Of a stretch of 64,000 nucleotides of DNA, positions 31,560 to 40,166 are shown one piece after another. The first letter of the stretch is position 1. Each line of letters starts with the position of its first letter. A model generated the notes under the pieces. The model was not told the DNA's origin, did not search any database, and was given only the letters and a program-made list of their open reading frames with translations. A program made the position numbers and the translations under genes. The DNA is from an uncultured Methanobrevibacter sp. (lineage in GTDB: Archaea > Methanobacteriota > Methanobacteria > Methanobacteriales > Methanobacteriaceae): contig NZ_CACXTS010000001.1 of assembly GCF_902770715.1 (NCBI RefSeq), forward strand, positions 1 to 64,000, written 5' to 3'.

Positions 31560-31766
31560 ATGCAACTTAGTGGAAGAAATCAATTAAAAGGTAAAATTAC
31601 TAGTGTTGATCTTGGTGCTGTAATGGCAAACATTAAAATTGAAGTAAGTGAACCTAACGTTATCACTGCGGTAATCACTAAAGAGTCTGCTGAAAAATTA
31701 GGTTTAGCTGAAGGTGACGATGTTACTGCAATCATCAAATCTACTGAAGTAATTATCGGAAAATAA
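31560..31766 (+). CDS. Mop-domain molybdate/tungstate-binding protein, tandem copy 3
   Basis: 68 residues, nearly the same as copy 2 (Ser for Ala at position 5, Ile-Thr-Ser for Val-Thr-Gly near 13-15). It follows copy 2 by 13 bases with GAGGTGA as ribosome site. The last gene of the tandem set; an inverted repeat (31783-31796) follows. Mixed hexamers of the three products are possible. Confidence 0.9.
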   Translation: MQLSGRNQLKGKITSVDLGAVMANIKIEVSEPNVITAVITKESAEKLGLAEGDDVTAIIKSTEVIIGK

Positions 31767-31782
31767 GTTTAGGGATGTTTTT

Positions 31783-31796
31783 GGGATTAATATCCC
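31783..31796. terminator. Short inverted repeat between convergent units
   Basis: GGGAT/ATCCC around TAAT, between the Mop genes and the convergent moaE unit. On the + strand TTTTT precedes it; it overlaps the stop of the small gene on the - strand. A weak, possibly two-way terminator. Confidence 0.4.
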
Positions 31797-31927
31797 ATCA
31801 ATCCTAACAATATTAAAATTATAAATATAACAATCCCTGCTTTTAATAAGGTCTTTAGGTTTTTGATTATTGCATATATTATTAAAAACAGCAATATTAA
31901 CCTTAAAATAAACATGAAGGTTATCAA
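31787..31927 (-). CDS. Tiny two-helix membrane protein downstream of moaE
   Basis: 46 residues, starting with TTG four bases after the moaE stop, with GGAGG inside the last moaE codons as ribosome site. Two hydrophobic segments (about 3-20 and 28-44: IVIFIILILLGLMGY) are joined by a short basic loop (IKNLKTLLKAG). Coupled to moaE by position. No family recognised; similar mini membrane proteins follow many archaeal genes. Confidence 0.5.
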   Translation of the reverse strand: MITFMFILRLILLFLIIYAIIKNLKTLLKAGIVIFIILILLGLMGY

Positions 31928-31930
31928 GAT

Positions 31931-32368
31931 TTATCCTCCAGCAAGAATGGTTTTTGTTCCTTCTTTAGAAATTTCTTCTTTTTTAAATTCAACGTCGTAT
32001 TTAACGGTTTCAATTACTTCTTTTAGCGCGTCAAGGGTTTCTCCCCTGTGAGCTCCTAAAACTGCAACCAGAAACAGCATGTCTCCTGTGTAAAATTCGC
32101 CTATATAATGTACGACGGATATTTCATGAACGTTATATTTTATTTTTGCGTTTTCAACGATCTTTTCAATTTCGCTTTTGGTTTTTTCTTTATCAGGAGT
32201 GGTTAATATTAACTTTTCCAAATTCATATTTTCTTCTTTTCCGCGCACTATTCCTTCAAAAGTGAAAATTGCTCCTGAATAATCAATTTTTGTACTCTTT
32301 TTCAAATCTTCTATTAAATCTGCTATTGTAATTTTATCTTCTTTTGCTTCAATGACTTTTACAATCAT
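31931..32368 (-). CDS. moaE: Molybdopterin synthase catalytic subunit MoaE
   Basis: 145 residues, the usual MoaE length. YSGAIFTFEGIVRG near the N-terminus, AVLGAHRGETLDALKEVIETVKYDVEFKKEE in the C-terminal half, and a C-terminal Lys-Glu-Gly segment are family hallmarks. With MoaD it adds dithiolene sulfur to precursor Z to make molybdopterin, needed by formylmethanofuran and formate dehydrogenases. The MoaD partner is not nearby. The tandem Mop genes next door suggest a molybdenum/tungsten locus. Confidence 0.9.
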   Translation of the reverse strand: MIVKVIEAKEDKITIADLIEDLKKSTKIDYSGAIFTFEGIVRGKEENMNLEKLILTTPDKEKTKSEIEKIVENAKIKYNVHEISVVHYIGEFYTGDMLFLVAVLGAHRGETLDALKEVIETVKYDVEFKKEEISKEGTKTILAGG

Positions 32369-32415
32369 TCTTTCATCTCCAAATAAATATTATATTTTCA
32401 TATTAATAACTATTG

Positions 32416-32958
<543 letters not shown>

Positions 32959-33669
32959 TTATGCCTCTAAACTATCTAAACATTTAATTAAATTGTCAGC
33001 GGTTTTCTGCTTTTGCATTAATGAATTGGTTATTGAAGTTTCCACAAGAAACGTATTGATCCCTTTTTTAGCTATCGGTTTTGTAACCTTTTCAGGGCTG
33101 GTTCCTTCATTAAACTCAAAGTCGACAAGATTTACATCACTGCACAACTTTGAAAGGTATGAATCGACTTTATCGCTTTTATTCGATAAGGTAAATATGA
33201 AATTTGAATATTCATAATCAGGATTTATTTCGTGAACGTCAACAACAATGAAAGGATTGTCCTTGGCGATATTCGGAACTACATATTTGTTGGCCAGCTC
33301 CTCACCGGCAGGCCTTGTATCTTCACGTGAAGTCAGATTGTCTTTTGTTTGGATATAATATATTGCATATTTCTTTGTAAGGTTATGTGTTCCGTTTTCA
33401 CATGTGATATTATATATTGTTCTGTTCACTGCTTCGTGAATTTCATGTTCTCTTGGATGGACTCCCAAAATAAGTCCTACTGTTTCATTTGAAGACATGT
33501 TTCCGGCTTCAATTTTATAGACAGTACCATTTGCATTCTTTCCAACAGTTGTAACATTGTAGATATTATCCGGAGTATCCATTATGGAACTAAGGATAAT
33601 AGCTGAATTAAATAATACAATTACTATTAGAACAGCAAGCAATATCTGATATTGTATTTTTTTATTCAT
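32959..33669 (-). CDS. Membrane-anchored M14-like zinc hydrolase
   Basis: 236 residues. A short basic N-terminus and one membrane helix (about 9-30) place the rest outside the cell, in line with the many Asn-x-Ser/Thr sites. GVHPREHEIHEA has the HxxE zinc motif (His-Pro-Arg-Glu), VVDVHE gives the third zinc His, and FLVETS near the end gives a likely catalytic Glu: the layout of M14 carboxypeptidase/aspartoacylase-like enzymes. Substrate unknown; peptides of the pseudomurein wall are possible (inference). Confidence 0.65.
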   Translation of the reverse strand: MNKKIQYQILLAVLIVIVLFNSAIILSSIMDTPDNIYNVTTVGKNANGTVYKIEAGNMSSNETVGLILGVHPREHEIHEAVNRTIYNITCENGTHNLTKKYAIYYIQTKDNLTSREDTRPAGEELANKYVVPNIAKDNPFIVVDVHEINPDYEYSNFIFTLSNKSDKVDSYLSKLCSDVNLVDFEFNEGTSPEKVTKPIAKKGINTFLVETSITNSLMQKQKTADNLIKCLDSLEA

Positions 33670-33773
33670 AGATTGACCTTATTTAAACTTTTTAATAATT
33701 AAATATCTAACTAAACTTATATTAAAGACTTTTTACTTATATTATATTAATTCAAAATTAAGGAGTTTTCTTA

Positions 33774-34439
33774 ATGGACAATAAAAATATAATTATGATA
33801 CTGGTTGCAGTTGTAGCCATTATTGCAATAGTGGGTGCCATATTTGTTTCTGGCATGTTTAATGGAACCAAAGAAACTGCAACAACACCATTCGAAACAG
33901 AATTCATGGATGGTGCTTTTGTTGGAAATGTGACTCTTAAAGATGGAAAGCAAAAATTCATGCACTCTTATGTGGATAAGAAGCATAAAATAACTTATAA
34001 CATTTCGACTGTCGACAATTCGACTGCTTTAATGGACATATATTCAGTTCAAGGCGTTACCAATCCTGAAGAAAGGTCATTCAACGGCAATGACTGGAAC
34101 ATCTATTTCACCGAAGCTATTCCGGGCAATGACTCTTCCGCAAAGGATAACAATACAATGAACATCATTATCTGTCAATCCCAAGGCAAAAAGCAGGGAT
34201 ATTTGATTTACATGATTATTGATAGTAAATCAAAAGTCAATTCAACCGGAAACGAATTCGGCCAAGCATACAAAGATTTTGCACAGCCGCTGCTTGAAAG
34301 CATTACCTTGAAGGAAAGCAAGAATGTTCCAAAAATCAATGAGGAATTCGGCCTAACTGAAGATCAATTCGCCGAACAAATGGATTTAATCCAACAGATT
34401 AAAGCAGGAAATACCTCTGCATTGGAAGGAGCTCAATAA
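33774..34439 (+). CDS. Membrane-anchored exported protein of unknown function
   Basis: 221 residues. An N-terminal membrane helix (about 6-26) is followed by a beta-rich outer domain (TPFETEFMDGAFVGNVTLKDGKQKFMHSY...) and a helical tail (about 175-221). The general plan matches the partial protein at the end of the window (63682) and other Methanobacteriales cell-surface proteins of unknown role. Stop TAA abuts the next ATG at 34440. Confidence 0.7.
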   Translation: MDNKNIIMILVAVVAIIAIVGAIFVSGMFNGTKETATTPFETEFMDGAFVGNVTLKDGKQKFMHSYVDKKHKITYNISTVDNSTALMDIYSVQGVTNPEERSFNGNDWNIYFTEAIPGNDSSAKDNNTMNIIICQSQGKKQGYLIYMIIDSKSKVNSTGNEFGQAYKDFAQPLLESITLKESKNVPKINEEFGLTEDQFAEQMDLIQQIKAGNTSALEGAQ

Positions 34440-34973
34440 ATGAAGATTACAGTTTTTCATGCAGATGAATGCGACAGAAAAAAATGCACTTCCATTAAAA
34501 TGGAAAAATTAGGCAAATGCAGATTGGTCTATGATTTAAATAAGATTCCCGGAGGTGCAATTGTCCTTAATCCATATGCTGAAAAGGCTGTATCATATGA
34601 AGACTATAGATATGTGCGTAGGAGAGGGATTGTAGGTTTGGACTGTTCATGGAATGAAGTGTCCAAATCCAAAAAATTCTTTTCCCTATCCAAATATCAC
34701 AGATCCCTTCCTTTCCTGATTGCAACAAATCCCGTAAACTATGGAAAGGCATGCATTTTGTCTACTGTTGAGGCAGTAGCAGCTACACTGTACATCACCA
34801 GATTTAAAGAAGAGGCCCGTGATCTCATGAACGGCTTTAAATGGGGCCACACATTCCTTGAATTAAATCATGAATTGCTTGAGGCCTATAGTGAAGCCGA
34901 CACCAGTGCGGAAGTTGTCGAAATACAGAATGATTTCCTTGCTGAAAAGGGAATTACTGATAATGATGATTAA
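34440..34973 (+). CDS. tsr3: Tsr3-type rRNA aminocarboxypropyltransferase
   Basis: 177 residues matching the Tsr3/DUF367 family: ITVFHADECDRKKCT at the start, GAIVLNPYAEKAVS, GLDCSWNEV, RSLPFLIATNPVNYGKACILSTVEAVAATLYI. It transfers an aminocarboxypropyl group from S-adenosylmethionine to a modified uridine of small-subunit rRNA. It is directly coupled to the preceding gene with no gap; L40e follows, a translation-linked context. Confidence 0.9.
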   Translation: MKITVFHADECDRKKCTSIKMEKLGKCRLVYDLNKIPGGAIVLNPYAEKAVSYEDYRYVRRRGIVGLDCSWNEVSKSKKFFSLSKYHRSLPFLIATNPVNYGKACILSTVEAVAATLYITRFKEEARDLMNGFKWGHTFLELNHELLEAYSEADTSAEVVEIQNDFLAEKGITDNDD

Positions 34974-35125
34974 TTTTTATTATTTAAAAAAAGATTGGAT
35001 ATCCATTAATTTGGGCCATTTTACTAAACCTTTAAATACTATTAAGTTAAAATAATTAATTAATAGTTATGTATAGCATAACATTTTATTATTATTAATT
35101 TTCATGATTATAGGAGGAGTTATTA

Positions 35126-35272
35126 ATGGCAAGATTCGAAGAAGCAGAAAACAGAATGTTCAATGTAAAAATCTGCTTAAAATGTAACGCTCGTAACCCT
35201 GCTGGTGCAACTACCTGCAGAAAATGTGGTTACAAAGGCTTAAGATTTAAAGCTAAAGAACCAAGAGGATAG
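35126..35272 (+). CDS. rpl40e: Ribosomal protein L40e
   Basis: 48 residues: [20 protein letters not shown], then [20 protein letters not shown]. Two CxxC pairs form the zinc site of L40e, a component of the large subunit. A strong TAGGAGGAG lies upstream. The length is normal for archaeal L40e, short enough to be missed by length cut-offs. Confidence 0.95.
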   Translation: MARFEEAENRMFNVKICLKCNARNPAGATTCRKCGYKGLRFKAKEPRG

Positions 35273-35386
35273 ACCTATTCTCTTAACTTTTTTTATTTAT
35301 TTTTTTATATTACTTTTTACTAATTTTAATTTTAAAACAATTAATTTAATATATTATCTTTTATATATCTTATTTTAGGTATTCTT

Positions 35387-36139
35387 ATGAAAGACGTTGA
35401 AAATTATATTAGAGACATTTTGAAGACTAGAAAAATACATTTTACTTTAATCGATCCTGATGAACAAACACCTGAGGAAGCTTTGGAGATTGCTACACAA
35501 GCTATTGAAGGCGGAACTGATGGAATTATGATTGGCGGATCAACCGTAAACGGCGATGAAGTGGACAACACCTGCAAAATATTGTCCGAAAACATTGCAG
35601 TTCCAATTATCATTTTCCCTGGAAATACAAGTTGTGTAAGTGAGTACGCTGATGCAATCTTTTACATGAGCTATGTAAACTCAAGAAATCCTTACTGGAT
35701 CAACGGAGCTCAGGCATTGGCTGCACCTGCAGTAAAGGCATCTGGAATGGAAATATTATCCATGCATTATATGGTTGTTTCTCCAGGAGGAACAGTCGGT
35801 TGGGTTGGAGATGCCAATCTGGTGCCTAGAAACAAACCTAAAATACCTGCAGTTTATGCGATGTCAGCTGAATTGTTCGGAATCAAGTTCTTCTATCTTG
35901 AAGCGGGTTCCGGTGCACAAGAGCCAATTCCAGTAGAAATGATTGCCTACTCCAAAAAGGCCGCTCCTAAAAACATTCTTGTTGTTGGCGGAGGAATTCG
36001 TGACGGCAAGGCAGCTTATATGGCGGCAAAAGCTGGTGGGGACATAATTGTAACCGGTACTGTTGTAGAAGAGGTTGATGACGTAAAAGCTAAAATTCAA
36101 GAATTGACCGGAGCCATAATGAAGGCTTCAATGGAGTAG
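35387..36139 (+). CDS. Geranylgeranylglyceryl phosphate synthase
   Basis: 250 residues, a TIM-barrel prenyltransferase. HFTLIDPDEQTPEEA, GTDGIMIGGSTV, PIIIFPGNTSCVSEYADAIFYMSYVNSRNPYW, YLEAGSGAQEPIP and VVGGGIRDGKAA are diagnostic. It forms the first ether bond of archaeal lipids from sn-glycerol-1-phosphate and geranylgeranyl diphosphate. Its stop abuts the repair-associated element ahead of nurA. Confidence 0.95.
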   Translation: MKDVENYIRDILKTRKIHFTLIDPDEQTPEEALEIATQAIEGGTDGIMIGGSTVNGDEVDNTCKILSENIAVPIIIFPGNTSCVSEYADAIFYMSYVNSRNPYWINGAQALAAPAVKASGMEILSMHYMVVSPGGTVGWVGDANLVPRNKPKIPAVYAMSAELFGIKFFYLEAGSGAQEPIPVEMIAYSKKAAPKNILVVGGGIRDGKAAYMAAKAGGDIIVTGTVVEEVDDVKAKIQELTGAIMKASME

Positions 36140-36154
36140 TTTTCAACTGCTCTC
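36140..36154 (+). promoter_or_regulatory. Repair-associated element upstream of nurA-herA
   Basis: TTTTCAACTGCTCTC, one base different from the other + strand copies (C for A). It lies immediately after the GGGPS stop, 50 bases before the nurA ATG. A TATA-like TTTATTATTAATTAA begins about 13 bases downstream. Orientation is toward nurA, as at mre11 and uvrD. Confidence 0.6.
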
Positions 36155-36204
36155 ACCATTCTTTTTTTTATTATTAATTAACATAATTATTAAACAGTGA
36201 TATT

Positions 36205-37278
36205 ATGTTAAATTCGTTATATGAAAAAGCCATCGCTAAAAGAGGATTCTTCCATGATATTGATTCAGATACCGATGTTGAATCTCAACTAGAATATAAC
36301 TGGTTTAATAGATTTATTGATGAAAGTAATGATGATTTTACTATTGCGGCGGGAGATGGAAGCTTCAATAAAAAGAAGTTTTTAACAAGCAATTTCTGTG
36401 CCGTAGGTGCGGAATCCATAATTTACGACGGTGAAATAAAAAAGATAGACGATTCAGATATTTTCGATATACCCAATGTTTCTTTTTTGGATGAACTTTT
36501 GGGTAATTACATGGCAATATATGAATTGAAATGCGCTTTAAGGGCTCTGAAAGAATATAATGTAGACTATTATATGTTTGACGGATCCATATTAGGGGAC
36601 TTGCAAAATGCATATCCGAGAGGAGCAAGCCTACCTCCTAAACTTAGGGATAATCTGGATGATGCCCTTTTGAATGAATTTGAAAGAAGATTGAATTTAA
36701 GGAAATTCGGATTGGTATTTCCCGAAATCAGAGATTCGCTGAAACTGATGGAGCTGCCCAAAAGCGATGATTTCAATAAGATGGAGGAATTCAACCTTCA
36801 GCTGGCGTCAATAGAAAAGATAATATTGTTAAGGGAAATCCTTAATTACAGGAAAAAGATAATTTCAATTTCGAAAACCTCATCGGATAATGAACTGTTT
36901 CATTGGAACATTCCGGACATTGCATTTCTGGATAAGTTTACCAAAAAACAGGGAATGTCCATAATCAAGTATAGGAAAGTCTTCAGCAAAGCGGCTTTTC
37001 CATTTTACAATGACTTTTTTAAGGAGTTGACATTCACAGTTTTTTATGTGCGTTTACAGGACAATAAAAATGTACTGAAAGTGGAATTGCCATATAAGGC
37101 TTCTAAAGAAGATGTATTTCGCATAATTGAAAAGATTAATGTGCTCTCAGTTCAGGGTTATCCTTATTTGCTTAATAAGGCGCATAATGACGTTGTAATT
37201 ACAGACAGGAATATTAAAGAATTATTGAAGATAGCAAAAATTTATGAAACAACCAATAGGGAAGTGATGTCATGGTAG
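36205..37278 (+). CDS. nurA: NurA 5'-3' nuclease
   Basis: 357 residues. AAGDGSFNKKKF near residue 50 is the NurA metal-binding Asp motif; VDYYMFDGSILG (about 115-127) and HNDVVITDRNIKE near the end supply further acidic residues of the RNase H-like nuclease fold. With HerA it resects DNA ends after Mre11-Rad50 to give 3' overhangs for RadA. Its stop overlaps the herA start by seven bases (37272-37278), so the two are coupled. Confidence 0.88.
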   Translation: MLNSLYEKAIAKRGFFHDIDSDTDVESQLEYNWFNRFIDESNDDFTIAAGDGSFNKKKFLTSNFCAVGAESIIYDGEIKKIDDSDIFDIPNVSFLDELLGNYMAIYELKCALRALKEYNVDYYMFDGSILGDLQNAYPRGASLPPKLRDNLDDALLNEFERRLNLRKFGLVFPEIRDSLKLMELPKSDDFNKMEEFNLQLASIEKIILLREILNYRKKIISISKTSSDNELFHWNIPDIAFLDKFTKKQGMSIIKYRKVFSKAAFPFYNDFFKELTFTVFYVRLQDNKNVLKVELPYKASKEDVFRIIEKINVLSVQGYPYLLNKAHNDVVITDRNIKELLKIAKIYETTNREVMSW

Positions 37279-38786
37279 TTGGAATTTGTGTTGGAGAAAC
37301 TTCACTTACAGAAGTCACATTCATTTCCGATAAAATGCCAAAAGTCGGAGAATATGTAACAATGGAATATGATGGAAAAAAGGTACTGGGAATGATTGAA
37401 AATCTAATTCGTGGAAATGATGCTTTAAATGTAGATATCAATGACTTTAAAGCTATTCAGAAAATTTCCAGCATTGGCGTTGAAGACAATTACATCAGGG
37501 GAAAAGTGAAGATTCTTGGAGATGTCAATGACAATTTGAAGCTGCCTAGGACTCCTGTTCTTCCAGGTACCGAGATTAGACTTGCCGATGGCGAAATTTT
37601 AAAGGAAATTTTTGATGTTAAAAACCCAGTGAAATTAGGCACATTGGTCAATCAAAGCGATGTAGAAGTAAATGTTGAAGCAAATCCAATCTTATCAAGG
37701 CATTTGGCTATTTTGGCTATGACAGGTGCCGGTAAATCAAACACAGTTTCAGTTTTAATAGACCAGCTTTTAGGATACAGCATTCCTATTTTCGTGTTTG
37801 ATATGCATGGTGAATATGTAGGTGCGGAATTTCCTAATGGTGATGTAAACGTCATCAAACCAAAAATAAATCCTAAATACATGGAATTTTATGAAATCAA
37901 GAAATTAATGAACATTCCAAGTAATGCGGTCATTCAGGAAAGACACTTTCGCGAAGCTTTCAATCATGCCAATGAACAATTAAGCAAAGGAACCGAAGAA
38001 ACAATTGATTTTTTAGATTTGATGTATAATTATCTCCACTCAAAATCAGGCATAGATGATGAGGAAAGCAAAATTGACAAGACCATAGTTGACGTGATGA
38101 ACAAGATCAATGATGCCAAGCTCAAATATTCCAAGCTATTCTATCAAAATGCTCCAAACATTATTTCCACTATCGAGTCAGGCAAGGTCAATGTATTGGA
38201 TTTAAGTCAGGTTGATGAATATGTCGCCAGTGTGCTTGTAAGCCATATTCTGCGAAATTCACTTCAAAGGTCAAAAGATGCGGCGCATACTGGAAATAAA
38301 GAGGATTTGATGAAGAATTCCGTATTTTTCATTCTTGAAGAGGCACATATTCTTGCCCCTAAAAAGCGTGATTCCGATTCAAAACGATGGATTCAAAGGG
38401 TTGCACGTGAAGGACGTAAATTCGGTTTGGGATTATGTCTAGTCAGTCAATCTCCAAAAACCGTCGACCATGATGCATTGTCTCAAATGAACAATATGAT
38501 TATTTTGAGGCTTGTAGAACCTGAAGACCAAAGGCATGTTCAATCAGCAAGTGAAAGCCTATCACAGGATTTAGTCAATCAATTACCTTCTTTAAACGTT
38601 GGTGAAGCTATTGTATTGGGTCTGATGAGCAAAGTGCCTACTTTAGTCAAAATCGATGAGTTCAAAGGTCGTCGCCATGGTGATGACATGGACATAGTTT
38701 CATTTTTCAAAAACATCAAAGAAAAAGAAGCCGAAGAGATTGCACGACAAGAACAAGAAACAATGGATATGGGATATGATTATTAA
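37272..38786 (+). CDS. herA: HerA DNA translocase/helicase
   Basis: 504 residues. An N-terminal HAS barrel (about 1-110), then a Walker A GAGKSNTV (about 152-159), IFVFDMHGEY, Walker B FILEEAHILAP and the arginine-finger region RVAREGRKFGLGLCLVSQSP fit HerA. It forms a hexameric ring that drives DNA into NurA during end resection. Coupled to nurA; mre11-rad50 follow after 168 bases that include their own promoter. Confidence 0.93.
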   Translation: MVVGICVGETSLTEVTFISDKMPKVGEYVTMEYDGKKVLGMIENLIRGNDALNVDINDFKAIQKISSIGVEDNYIRGKVKILGDVNDNLKLPRTPVLPGTEIRLADGEILKEIFDVKNPVKLGTLVNQSDVEVNVEANPILSRHLAILAMTGAGKSNTVSVLIDQLLGYSIPIFVFDMHGEYVGAEFPNGDVNVIKPKINPKYMEFYEIKKLMNIPSNAVIQERHFREAFNHANEQLSKGTEETIDFLDLMYNYLHSKSGIDDEESKIDKTIVDVMNKINDAKLKYSKLFYQNAPNIISTIESGKVNVLDLSQVDEYVASVLVSHILRNSLQRSKDAAHTGNKEDLMKNSVFFILEEAHILAPKKRDSDSKRWIQRVAREGRKFGLGLCLVSQSPKTVDHDALSQMNNMIILRLVEPEDQRHVQSASESLSQDLVNQLPSLNVGEAIVLGLMSKVPTLVKIDEFKGRRHGDDMDIVSFFKNIKEKEAEEIARQEQETMDMGYDY

Positions 38787-38832
38787 TCCCATCTTTTTTT
38801 ACTTATTTTAAATTTCTCAAAAGCAATATTGA

Positions 38833-38852
38833 TTACTTTTCAAATGCTCTCT
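38833..38852 (+). promoter_or_regulatory. Repair-associated element upstream of mre11-rad50
   Basis: TTACTTTTCAAATGCTCTCT, identical to 30098-30117. The TATA box TTAAATATA (38863-38871) starts ten bases further down, so the element lies where archaeal activators usually bind, just upstream of the BRE. Confidence 0.7.
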
Positions 38853-38862
38853 GGGAAAACCC

Positions 38863-38871
38863 TTAAATATA
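38863..38871 (+). promoter_or_regulatory. TATA box of the mre11-rad50 promoter
   Basis: TTAAATATA preceded by the A-rich BRE-like GGGAAAACCC. Transcription would start near 38895, leaving a leader of about 60 bases before the mre11 ATG at 38955. Confidence 0.55.
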
Positions 38872-38954
38872 CAGTGGAATATATTATTACACAATTAAAT
38901 ACTTTACATAGTGTTTAAATTGGTTATATACAAAAAAATAAAAAAGGTAATATA

Positions 38955-40166
38955 ATGAAATTTGCACATTTAGCAGATACTCATTTAGGTTATCGTCAAT
39001 TTGGTTTAGTTGAACGTGAAAAAGACTTTTATGAAGTATTTGAGAAGGTTATAGATAGAATAATTGAGGAAAAAGTAGATTTTGTAATACATAGTGGAGA
39101 TCTATTTGAAACCGCAAGGCCATCTCCAAATGCACTTTTGGTTTTCCAGAAAGGATTGCTTAAGCTAAAAGGTGCAGGAATTCCTATGTATGCAATAGCA
39201 GGAAACCATGATATGGTAATGCGTAAGGGAGCAATACCTCCGCAAGTGATATTTAAAAGATTAGGTCTAAAGGTAATCAGCCCAATCAACACAAATTACA
39301 CTCACGGAGACATTTTCATTGCGGGATTACCTTATTATCCATCATCACAAGTGAAAGTTTTAAAATCCAAATTAGCAGATCTGTCTAAAAAGGCAGCTGA
39401 TTATGAAAAATCAATTCTGGTGTTACACCAAGGCATTGACAAATATTTCGGCCATAATTATGAGTTGGAAATTGGTGAAATTCCAGACAATTTTGATTAT
39501 TATGCTATGGGCCACATACATAATTATGTAAATGACAGCTTTGGAAGGGGAAGACTAGTTTATCCAGGTTCTACTGAAATATGGAAAACCAATGAAGTCA
39601 AGGATTATAATGAAAACGGCAAAGGATTTGTTCTTGTAGACTTCAGCGGTCAGAAAATACATACCAAAAGGGTTAAAATCGATGCTTCACGTGAATTCAT
39701 CAGCAGGTCTCTTGAGTATGATAGTCTTGAAAGTGGAATTGCAGGCATTAAGGAACTCATTCAAAACTTTGATAAAAAACCTATATTGAATTTACAGATT
39801 AATAATGTTGAATCAGATACAGGAATGGTTTATGAAATGATTAATGAGGAACTCAGCGAGTTCGCATTGATGATTAGGCCAAAATTCAATATGGCCGATG
39901 AACCTATTGGCCCCGATATTGAAAATGACGCAACAATTGGTCCTGAAGAGCTCATCACAGAACAGCTGAAACATTATGGTTGCGATGAGCTAAACCAATT
40001 CGGTTTGGACTTATATGATTTCCTGTCAAAGGATAAAATTGATGAATCAAGAGATTTGGTTGAACAATTTTTCAGTGAATTTTATGACAAAAGTAAAAAA
40101 TACGAAAAAGCACCTCAAGAAGAATTAGAAGAGGTTCAAGAAACATTAGATGGGGTTTTAAAATGA
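38955..40166 (+). CDS. mre11: Mre11 DNA double-strand break repair nuclease
   Basis: 403 residues. Metal-binding motifs: Asp8-x-His10 (LADTHLG), Asp49 (HSGDLF), Asn84-His85 (AGNHD), then VLHQGI and AMGHIHNY. A capping domain and a helical C-terminus that binds Rad50 follow. With Rad50 it senses and opens broken DNA ends. It overlaps rad50 by four bases (ATGA at 40163-40166), so both are made from one transcript. Confidence 0.96.
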   Translation: MKFAHLADTHLGYRQFGLVEREKDFYEVFEKVIDRIIEEKVDFVIHSGDLFETARPSPNALLVFQKGLLKLKGAGIPMYAIAGNHDMVMRKGAIPPQVIFKRLGLKVISPINTNYTHGDIFIAGLPYYPSSQVKVLKSKLADLSKKAADYEKSILVLHQGIDKYFGHNYELEIGEIPDNFDYYAMGHIHNYVNDSFGRGRLVYPGSTEIWKTNEVKDYNENGKGFVLVDFSGQKIHTKRVKIDASREFISRSLEYDSLESGIAGIKELIQNFDKKPILNLQINNVESDTGMVYEMINEELSEFALMIRPKFNMADEPIGPDIENDATIGPEELITEQLKHYGCDELNQFGLDLYDFLSKDKIDESRDLVEQFFSEFYDKSKKYEKAPQEELEEVQETLDGVLK

